Below are positions 15,319 to 23,523 of a stretch of 64,000 nt of DNA, piece by piece; the first letter of the stretch is position 1, and each line of letters starts with the position of its first letter. A model generated the notes under the pieces. It was not told the DNA's origin. It did not search any database and saw only the letters and a program-made list of their open reading frames with translations. The translations under genes and the position numbers were made by a program. This stretch comes from Comamonas_C sp026954015 (GTDB taxonomy: Bacteria; Pseudomonadota; Gammaproteobacteria; Burkholderiales; Burkholderiaceae_C), in contig JAPSFS010000001.1 of the NCBI GenBank assembly GCA_035063785.1, positions 310,001 to 374,000 of the forward strand. The letters are read 5' to 3'.

Positions 15319-18300
15319 ATGACCCCCGCCTACGAACACAACGGCCAGCCCTGCACGCGCGAGCAGTTCTACCGCGTGGCCTGCGACCCGCGCCGCCACG
15401 TCGCGGTGGAGGCCTGCGCCGGCGCCGGCAAGACCTGGATGCTGGTCTCGCGCATGCTGCGCGCGCTGCTGGCGGGCGCCGAGCCGCACGAGGTTCTGGC
15501 GATCACCTTCACGCGCAAGGCCGCGGGCGAGATGCGCCAGCGCCTGTCCGAATGGCTGCAGGACTTTGCCCGCCCGCGCCCCGCCACGCCTGAGTGCGCC
15601 GCCGAAACCGAGGCCGAGTGGCAGGCGCGCCTGCAGGATGAGCTGATTTCAAGAGGAATCGACCACCAGGCCGCACCCAGCCAGCGCGGGCAGCTACAAA
15701 ATTTGCATCAAACCGTGCTCGGCCACGGCCGCCCGGTGCAGATCCGCACCTTTCACAGCTGGTTCATCGCGCTGCTCAAGAGCGCGCCGCTGGCGGTGCT
15801 GCAGCAGCTGGGCCTGCCCGCGTCGTTCGAGCTGCTGGAAGACGACGCCGACGCCGTGGCCGAAGTCTGGCGCCGCTATCTGCGCCAGATCGCCGGCGAC
15901 GCGGCGCTGAGCGCCGACTACACCGCGCTGGTCGGCGCGCTGGGCCGCCACCGCGCGCACCAGGCGCTGGAGGGCGCGCTGGCGCGGCGCGTCGAATTCC
16001 AGCTGGCCGATGACGCCGGGCATGTGGACGAGGCCGTCGCGCCGGCCGGTGCGCTTGACCCCGAATACGCCGCCTTCGCCCACCCCTGCGACGCGCTGCT
16101 GACCGAGGCCGCGCGCACCCGCTGGCTGGCCTGGGCCAGTCCGCTGGGGGCGGAGAAGAACAAGACGCCGCAAAACGCCGCCGCCGCCGTCATCGACGCC
16201 TTCGAGGCCGAGCAGCCCGACGGCCCGCAGCGCCTGGCCGCGCTGCGCAAGGCCTTCTTCGTCGCCGCCGAAGACCGGCTGACCGCCCACCTGAAAAAGT
16301 ACCCCGCCGCGCAAGAGGCCGAGGCCGAACTGCAGCGCCTGCTGCCCGCCGCGCGCCAGCACGACGCCCGCGCGCACCACCAGCGCATGGCGCGCCTGAC
16401 GCGCGTGCTCATCGCGTGCTTCGCCCAGCTCAAGCGCGAGCGCGGCTGGGTGGACATGCCCGACGTCGAGCGCGCCGCGCACACCCTGCTGGCCGACCAC
16501 CAGCTGTCCGCCTGGGTGCAGGAGCGCCTGGACGCGCGCATCCGCCACCTGCTGATCGACGAGTTCCAGGACACCAACCCGCTGCAATGGCAGGCGCTGC
16601 ACGCCTGGCTGTCGGGCTACGCCGGCGCGGGCGGCGGGCAGGCGGCGCCCAGCGTGTTCATCGTGGGCGACCCCAAGCAAAGCATCTACCGCTTTCGCCG
16701 CGCCGACCCGCAGGTGTTCGCGGCCGCGCAGCGGTTCGTCGTGCAGGGCCTGGGCGGCGACCTGCTGGCCTGCGACCACACGCACCGCAACGCCCCCGCC
16801 GTGCTGGCCGCCGTCAACGCCGTGATGCAGCAGGCACAGGACGCGGGCGAGTTCAGTGGCTACCGCGCGCACAGCACCGAATCCACCGACGGCACCGGCC
16901 ACATCGGCGCGCTGCCGCTGGTGCCGCGCCCCGGCAAGGACGCGGCGGGCGCGGGCGGCGGCGAGAGCGCCTGGCGCGACAGTCTGACCACCCCGCGCCT
17001 GGAACCTGAAGAAACCCTGCGCACCCTCGAATGCCGCCAGGCCGCGCGCTGGGTGGCCGCGCGCATCGCGGCGGGCGTGCAGGCCGAGCAGCTCATGGTG
17101 CTGGCGCGCAAGCGCGAGCCGCTGACCGTGCTGCAGGCCGAGCTGCGGCATCTGGGCATCGCCTGCGACCAGCCCGAAAAACAGGTGCTGGGCGAGCAGC
17201 CCGCCGTGCAGGACGTGCTGGCGCTGGTCGATGCGCTGGTCTCGCCCGGGCACGACCTGGCGCTGGCGCGCGCCCTGAAGTCGCCGCTCATCGGCGCCAC
17301 CGACGACGACCTCGCCCACCTGGCGCTGGCCGCCCGCGCTGCGCCGCCCGGTGGTGCCGGCTGGCTCGATCTGCTATCAACCACGCAGCTGCTCACGCTG
17401 GATGGACAGGCGCTGCACGCCGATTTGATGCAATACCGCGCCTGGCTGCTGGGCCTGCCGCCGCACGACGCGCTGCAGGCCATCTACCAGCACCGCGACG
17501 TGCTGGCGCGCTTTGCCGCCGCCGCCCCCGCGCCCGAGCGCGCGCAGGTGCTGGCGCAGTTGCGCGCGCTGCTGGCCGCGGCGCTGGGCGTGCAGGGCGG
17601 GCGCTTTCTCACGGCCTACCAGTGGCTGCGCGCGCTGCGCCGCCAGCACCTGCCCGTGCCGCGCCACGCCGCGCCGGGCGTGGTGCAACTGCTCACCGTG
17701 CACGGCGCCAAGGGGCTGGAGGCCGCCGAGGTGCTGCTGCTCGACGCCGCCGCCGCCCCCCCGCGCGGCCGCGGCGCCGGCGTGCTGATCGACTGGCCCG
17801 GCGCCGCGCGCGCGCCGCTGCGCCTGGCGTTCCTCGCCAGCGACAGCCAGCCGCCGCCCAGCCTGGCCGAGCTGGCGCAGCGGGAGGCCGACGCCCAGGC
17901 GCGCGAGGAGCTCAACGCCCTGTACGTCGCCATGACCCGCGCGCGCAGCCGCCTGGTGCTCTCGGGTGTCACCCCGCACGCGCAGCCGGCCAGCAGCTGG
18001 TGGCAGCGCCTGCAGCCGCTGGCCGAGCCCCTGCCGGCGCCCGATGCCGCGCCTGCCAGCGCCGCCCCGCCGCCCGCTGGTGAGGCTGAATTTTTCATGC
18101 AGAAAATGCCTCCAGCGCCTGTCCAGCAAGCGCTGGCAGCTATCAACAACGAAGCAAGCACCGACCCCGATGCACCCCCCGCCAGCGCCGCCGCCCGCAT
18201 CGGCCAGGCCATGCACTGGCTGCTGGAGCACGCCGCCGACACCCCCGCCGGCTGGCACCCGCGCCGCGCCGCGCAGGCCCGCCGCCGCTTCGCGCTCGAC

Positions 18301-18639
18301 GCCGCGCAGGCCACCCACGCCGAAGCCGTCGCCCGCCGCATCCTCGAAGGCGCCGCCGCCTGGGCCTGGAGCGACGAGCACGTGCTCGAAGCCTTCAACG
18401 AAGTCGAGCTGACCCACCAGGGCCAGCGCCTGCGCATCGACCGCCTGGTGCGCCGCCGCGCCAGCGCCACCGAGCCCGAGGCGTGGTGGGTGCTGGACTA
18501 CAAAAGCGCCGCGCATCCCGAGCGCGACGCCGCGCTGCAGGAACAACTCGCCCGCTACCGCGCCGCCGTCGAGCGCCTGCACCCGGGGGCGGTGGTGCGG
18601 GTGGCGTTCTTGAGCGGGGAGGGGAAGGTGAGGGTGTAA
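15319..18639 (+). CDS. AddA-like UvrD/RecB-family helicase-nuclease
   Basis: A 1106-residue SF1 helicase with a C-terminal nuclease. Starting at MTPAYEHNGQPCTREQF, it has the Walker A motif EACAGAGKTWML (residues 31-42), motif Ia ITFTRKAAGEM, Walker B LLIDEFQDTNPLQWQ, motif III FIVGDPKQSIYRFRRADP, motif V-like VVQLLTVHGAKGLEA and motif VI LNALYVAMTRARSRLVLSG. The C-terminus has IGQAMHWLLEH and WWVLDYKSA of a PD-(D/E)XK nuclease. It should form a heterodimer with the upstream AddB-like protein and process double-strand DNA ends for recombination. The start at 15319 is fixed by the family N-terminus; the frame upstream overlaps the preceding gene. Three segments match or partly match the dispersed palindromic repeats. 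Confidence 0.85.
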   Translation: MTPAYEHNGQPCTREQFYRVACDPRRHVAVEACAGAGKTWMLVSRMLRALLAGAEPHEVLAITFTRKAAGEMRQRLSEWLQDFARPRPATPECAAETEAEWQARLQDELISRGIDHQAAPSQRGQLQNLHQTVLGHGRPVQIRTFHSWFIALLKSAPLAVLQQLGLPASFELLEDDADAVAEVWRRYLRQIAGDAALSADYTALVGALGRHRAHQALEGALARRVEFQLADDAGHVDEAVAPAGALDPEYAAFAHPCDALLTEAARTRWLAWASPLGAEKNKTPQNAAAAVIDAFEAEQPDGPQRLAALRKAFFVAAEDRLTAHLKKYPAAQEAEAELQRLLPAARQHDARAHHQRMARLTRVLIACFAQLKRERGWVDMPDVERAAHTLLADHQLSAWVQERLDARIRHLLIDEFQDTNPLQWQALHAWLSGYAGAGGGQAAPSVFIVGDPKQSIYRFRRADPQVFAAAQRFVVQGLGGDLLACDHTHRNAPAVLAAVNAVMQQAQDAGEFSGYRAHSTESTDGTGHIGALPLVPRPGKDAAGAGGGESAWRDSLTTPRLEPEETLRTLECRQAARWVAARIAAGVQAEQLMVLARKREPLTVLQAELRHLGIACDQPEKQVLGEQPAVQDVLALVDALVSPGHDLALARALKSPLIGATDDDLAHLALAARAAPPGGAGWLDLLSTTQLLTLDGQALHADLMQYRAWLLGLPPHDALQAIYQHRDVLARFAAAAPAPERAQVLAQLRALLAAALGVQGGRFLTAYQWLRALRRQHLPVPRHAAPGVVQLLTVHGAKGLEAAEVLLLDAAAAPPRGRGAGVLIDWPGAARAPLRLAFLASDSQPPPSLAELAQREADAQAREELNALYVAMTRARSRLVLSGVTPHAQPASSWWQRLQPLAEPLPAPDAAPASAAPPPAGEAEFFMQKMPPAPVQQALAAINNEASTDPDAPPASAAARIGQAMHWLLEHAADTPAGWHPRRAAQARRRFALDAAQATHAEAVARRILEGAAAWAWSDEHVLEAFNEVELTHQGQRLRIDRLVRRRASATEPEAWWVLDYKSAAHPERDAALQEQLARYRAAVERLHPGAVVRVAFLSGEGKVRV
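15650..15711. repeat. Weak dispersed-repeat-like segment inside the AddA-like gene
   Basis: Carries CACCCAGCCAGCGCGGGCAG then CTACAAAATTTGCATCAAA, similar in order to the AGCGC...GCAGCTAtAAAA edge of the clear copies. Only one half of the palindrome is well kept. Confidence 0.3.
18087..18150. repeat. Dispersed palindromic repeat copy inside the AddA-like gene
   Basis: A clear copy: CCTCCAGCGCCTGTCCAGCA, then AGCGCTGGCAGCTATCAA, preceded by an AT-rich edge (GAATTTTTCATGCAGAAAAT). It is translated in frame as a poorly conserved linker between the helicase and nuclease domains. Confidence 0.6.
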
Positions 18640-18643
18640 CGGA

Positions 18644-19948
18644 ATGCCGACATCCAATTTTCGACCGATGCGATCACTCTCCTCCCCCCTCGCCATCATC
18701 GGCGCCGGCCCGGCCGGCCTGATGGCGGCGCAGGCCGCGGCCGAGGCGGGGGTGGTGGCGCAGGTGTTCGATGCCATGCCCTCGGCGGGGCGCAAGTTGC
18801 TGCTGGCAGGGCGCGGTGGGCTCAATCTCACGCATGCGGAGCCGCGGGAGCGGTTGCTCACGCGCTACGGCGCGCAGGCGCCGTGGCTCACGCCGTACCT
18901 GCGGGCGTTTGGCGCGTCCGAGGTGCGGGCCTGGGCCGACGGGCTGGGCGCGCAGACCTTCGTCGGCAGCTCGGGCCGCGTGTTTCCGCGCGACATGAAG
19001 GCCGCGCCGCTGCTGCGTGCGTGGCTGCGGCGGCTGGGCGGGGCGGGCGTGACCTTGCACCTGCGCCACCGCTGGCTGGGGTGGGACGACACCGGTGCGC
19101 TGCGCCTTGCCACGCCCGATGGCGAGGTGCGCGTGGCCGCGCGCTCGGTGGTGCTGGCGCTGGGTGGGGCGAGCTGGCCGCGCCTGGGCAGCGACGCGGC
19201 GTGGGTGTCGCTGCTGGCGCAACGGGGCGTGCCGTTGGCGCCGCTGCAAAGCGCCAATTGCGGCTTCGACGTGCGCTCGGCGGCGGGCGGGGTGGGGTGG
19301 TCGCCGTACTTCGCCGGGCGCTTTGCCGGGCAGCCGTTCAAGACGGTGGCGCTGCGGCTCGATGCGGCCGCCGGCGGCCCGTGGGAGCAGCGCGGCGAGT
19401 TCGTGGCCACGGCCACGGGTGTGGAGGGCAGCCTGATCTACGCCGCCAGCCGCAGGCTGCGCGATGCGATCGCGGCGCACGGCGAGGCCACGCTGGAGCT
19501 GGATTTGCTGCCCGACCATGGCGCCGCGCAGGTGGCCGAGGCGGTGGGGCACCCGCGCGGCGCGCGCAGCCTGGCGAGCCACCTCAAGGGTCGCCTGGGG
19601 CTGCACGGCATCAAGTTCGCGCTGCTGCACGAGCAGCTCGGCGCCGAGGGCATGCACGATGCCGGGCGGCTTTCTCGCGCGATCAAGGCCTTGCCGCTCA
19701 CGTTGTGTGCGCCACGTCCGCTGGCCGAGGCGATCAGCACCGCGGGCGGCGTGGCGCTGCCCGCGCTGGACGAGCACCTGATGCTGCGCGCGGCGGCGGG
19801 CGTGTTCTGCGCCGGGGAGATGCTCGACTGGGAGGCGCCCACGGGCGGCTACCTGCTCACCGCGTGCCTGGCGACGGGCCGCGCCGCCGGGTTGGGCGCG
19901 GTGCGGTGGCTCTCTACTGCCGCAGCAGCAGTTCCCGCACCGCCGTGA
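18644..19948 (+). CDS. HI0933/PP_4765-type flavoprotein (NAD(P)/FAD-dependent oxidoreductase)
   Basis: A 434-residue FAD-binding protein. The N-terminal dinucleotide-binding motif is IIGAGPAGLMAAQAAAEAG (about residues 18-36), followed by PSAGRKLLLAGRGGLNLTHAE, a hallmark of the HI0933/YhiN family. It ends with GGVALPALDEHLMLRAAAGVFCAGEMLDWEAPTGGYLL, the second FAD-contact region. The substrate of this family is not established. The gene starts 4 bases after the helicase stop (GGTGAGG may serve as ribosome-binding site), so it may be co-transcribed. Its 3' end overlaps the convergent response regulator gene by 35 bases. A downstream start (MRSLSSPLAIIG at 18668) is possible. Confidence 0.85.
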   Translation: MPTSNFRPMRSLSSPLAIIGAGPAGLMAAQAAAEAGVVAQVFDAMPSAGRKLLLAGRGGLNLTHAEPRERLLTRYGAQAPWLTPYLRAFGASEVRAWADGLGAQTFVGSSGRVFPRDMKAAPLLRAWLRRLGGAGVTLHLRHRWLGWDDTGALRLATPDGEVRVAARSVVLALGGASWPRLGSDAAWVSLLAQRGVPLAPLQSANCGFDVRSAAGGVGWSPYFAGRFAGQPFKTVALRLDAAAGGPWEQRGEFVATATGVEGSLIYAASRRLRDAIAAHGEATLELDLLPDHGAAQVAEAVGHPRGARSLASHLKGRLGLHGIKFALLHEQLGAEGMHDAGRLSRAIKALPLTLCAPRPLAEAISTAGGVALPALDEHLMLRAAAGVFCAGEMLDWEAPTGGYLLTACLATGRAAGLGAVRWLSTAAAAVPAPP

Positions 19949-20678
19949 CCTGGCGGCGTGAGACGGGCAGTACCTCAGTGGTGCCGTGCAGCCGCACGGC
20001 CCAGCCTTCGCCCTCGGGCTGCGCGTGGCGTTCGAGCGCGCGCAGCGCGTGGCGCGCCACCAGCGTGTTGCGGTGGATGCGCACGAAGGTGTCGGCGTGG
20101 CGCGCCTGCAGCTCGGAGAGCGCGCCGTCGATCACGTAGCTGCGCGCGGTGGTGCGCAGCGTGAGGTATTTCTGCTCGGCGCGCAGGTAGAGCACGTCGG
20201 TGAGCGGCACGCGCTCGGTGCGCCCCTGGTTGTGCACGAGCAGCGAGGCGGTGTCGTCGGCGCTGGGGGCGGATGCGGGCGTGACGGCGGTGGCCGCGCC
20301 CGTGGCGCGCCGCGCCTTGGCCAGCGCCTGCTGCAGCCGCGCCAGGCGCACCGGCTTGGTGAGGTAGTCCACCGCGTCGAGCTCGAACGCGGGCAGCGCG
20401 TGTTCGGCGTGCGCGGTCACGAAGACGATGGCGGGCGGCTCGGGCAGGCGCTGCACCCGGTGCGCCAGCGCGAGGCCGTCCTGCCCCGGCAGGTGGATGT
20501 CCAGCAGCAGCAGGTCGATCGCCGGCGCGCTCGTGAGGCGCTCCAGCGCCTCGCCCGCGTGCGCGGCCTCGGTGAGCTGGTGGCGCGCGTCGCATTCGGT
20601 GAGCAGCGTGCGCAGGCGCTTGCGCGCCAGCAGCTCGTCGTCCACGATCAGGATGTGCATGGGGGTGTCGTCAGCCAT
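19914..20678 (-). CDS. algR: AlgR-like response regulator with LytTR DNA-binding domain
   Basis: A 254-residue response regulator. The receiver domain (residues 7-125) has the acidic pair in ILIVDDELLARKRL, the phospho-acceptor Asp in LLLLDIHLPGQDGL, and FVTAHAEHALPAFELDAVDYLTKP with the conserved Thr and Lys. The C-terminal 100 residues form a LytTR domain (VLYLRAEQKYLTLRT, FVRIHRNTLVAR). The gene lies downstream of an AlgZ/FimS-type kinase that is divergent from argH, the same order as algR-algZ-argH in Pseudomonas. That regulator controls type IV pili and alginate in pseudomonads; targets here are unknown. The start MADDTPMHIL is chosen over an internal MHIL at 20660. Confidence 0.85.
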   Translation of the reverse strand: MADDTPMHILIVDDELLARKRLRTLLTECDARHQLTEAAHAGEALERLTSAPAIDLLLLDIHLPGQDGLALAHRVQRLPEPPAIVFVTAHAEHALPAFELDAVDYLTKPVRLARLQQALAKARRATGAATAVTPASAPSADDTASLLVHNQGRTERVPLTDVLYLRAEQKYLTLRTTARSYVIDGALSELQARHADTFVRIHRNTLVARHALRALERHAQPEGEGWAVRLHGTTEVLPVSRRQVTAVRELLLRQ

Positions 20679-20761
20679 GGCGTAATGCGCCACGCAAGTG
20701 GCCAGCGTAGCGGCGCGCGCGCGGTGCGGTGGTGCGAGTTGGGGGGCCGATGGCGCGCATT

Positions 20762-21805
20762 TCAGGCGATGGGCAGCGCGATGCGCACGCGCCAGCGGCC
20801 TTCGTGCTCGCCGGCGCTGAAGTCGCAATCGACGTCGTGCAACAGGCGCAGGCGCTCGCGCACGTTGGCGAGCGCAATGCCGTGCCCGCGCGGGGCCTGC
20901 GCGGTGGCGAGGCTGCGCGCGGGCAGCGAGTTGGTGATGGTGACGACGGCGCGCTTGCCGCGCAGCTCGGTGCGCACCTCGATCAGCGCGGTGAGCGGCG
21001 AGGGCTCGACGCCGTGCTTGACGGCGTTTTCCACCAGCGGCTGCAGCACCAGCGGGGGCACGCGCGCGGCGTCGGTGCGCGCGTCGAGCTGCCAGGCAAG
21101 CTGCAGGCGCTCGCCGAAGCGCACCTGCTCGATCGCGAGGTAGTGGCGCGCAAGCTGCACCTCTTCGGCCAGCGTGGCGCTTTCGCGCTGCTCGACGAGC
21201 GCGTGGCGGAACAGGTCGCTCAGGTCTTCGAGCAGCGCCTCGGCCTTGCCGGGCTCGTCGCGCACGAGCGCGATGGCGCTGTTGAGGCTGTTGAAGAGAA
21301 AGTGCGGGCGGATGCGCGCCTGCAGCTCGGTCAGGCGCGCGGTGGTGGCCGCCGGGGTGCGCCCGCGCGCGCGCAGCGCCAGCGCCGCGACGAGCAGTGC
21401 CGACAGCAGCGCGCCGCTGGCGGCACTGGCGATCCAGCGCGGCTCGCCCGCATCGGGCAGCACCAGCGTGAGCAGCGCGCACGCCGTCAGCCCCGCGAGC
21501 ACGCCCAGCAGCACGCCCGCGGCGTATTGCAGCGGCGCGCGCGCGCCCTGCAGCGTGCGCTTGAGCGCGCAGGCCACGAGCAGCCAGCCGAGCGTGGCCG
21601 GCAGCGCGCCGCCCGTGAGCAGCGCCAGGCGCGCCAGCCAGTCGCCGGGCGTGGTGCTCACGAACAGTACCGCGACGGCCAGCACCACTTCGACGAACAG
21701 CACCGCGCGCAGCACGACGCCCGCGCGGCAGGCGTCGAACACCAGCAGCGCGTCGCTCGTGGCGGCGCGCCGGGCATCGGCCGATAAAATTTGCGGCTTA
21801 GTCAT
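20762..21805 (-). CDS. AlgZ/FimS-like sensor histidine kinase (LytS type)
   Basis: A 347-residue membrane kinase. The N-terminal half has about six hydrophobic segments. The His-kinase box is RIRPHFLFNSLNSAIALVRD with its phospho-acceptor His, and the ATPase domain has LQPLVENAVKHGVEP (N box) and GHGIALANVRERL (G box). The start MTKPQILSADARR at 21805 leaves a 43-base divergent intergenic region with argH; the longer frame would run into argH. It is expected to phosphorylate the LytTR regulator encoded 83 bases downstream. The promoters of kinase and argH must overlap in this short gap. Confidence 0.85.
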   Translation of the reverse strand: MTKPQILSADARRAATSDALLVFDACRAGVVLRAVLFVEVVLAVAVLFVSTTPGDWLARLALLTGGALPATLGWLLVACALKRTLQGARAPLQYAAGVLLGVLAGLTACALLTLVLPDAGEPRWIASAASGALLSALLVAALALRARGRTPAATTARLTELQARIRPHFLFNSLNSAIALVRDEPGKAEALLEDLSDLFRHALVEQRESATLAEEVQLARHYLAIEQVRFGERLQLAWQLDARTDAARVPPLVLQPLVENAVKHGVEPSPLTALIEVRTELRGKRAVVTITNSLPARSLATAQAPRGHGIALANVRERLRLLHDVDCDFSAGEHEGRWRVRIALPIA

Positions 21806-21848
21806 CGTCTGCGCCGTCGCTTCGTGCTCCCGGCGCATTATTGCCGCC

Positions 21849-23305
<1,457 letters not shown>

Positions 23306-23309
<4 letters not shown>

Positions 23310-23355
23310 AAAGAGAGCTGCCAGCGCTTGTCCATCAAGCGCTGCAGCCCTGTTT
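23306..23355. repeat. Dispersed palindromic repeat copy after argH
   Basis: A very clear copy: AGAGCTGCCAGCGCTTG, TCCAT, CAAGCGCTGCAGCCCTG. The inner 9 bases AGCGCTTGt/aCAAGCGCT are perfectly palindromic. It sits between argH and the convergent GGDEF-EAL gene and could also act as a weak terminator. Confidence 0.75.
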
Positions 23356-23523
23356 GCCTTACGACGACGCCGAACAAGTCCCTGCCGCGTGGCGCATCCT
23401 TGTTTTGCGCGCGCTGCTGCGCTACAAAAGCTCGCCATGGCTACGGCCACGTCTGCGCTTTGCGTCTTGCGTCCCATCCTCCGACGGGGCGCGCCACGTC
23501 GCGGAGTTGTATGCAGCGTTGCC

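Noticed and set aside
12105..15320. A 1071-codon open frame on the minus strand opposite the AddB-like gene
   Set aside because: It is rich in Arg, Gln and Gly without domains, and runs across trxA and the AddB-like gene, both clearly real. High GC makes such antisense frames common here.
17371..17433. Another palindromic repeat copy in the AddA-like gene
   Set aside because: GCTATCAA and GATTTGATGC edges are present but the core (CACGCTGGATGGACAGGCGCTG) is too diverged to call with confidence.
23356..23523. A possible small gene between argH and the GGDEF-EAL gene
   Set aside because: The open frames are short, have no ribosome-binding site and no recognisable sequence.
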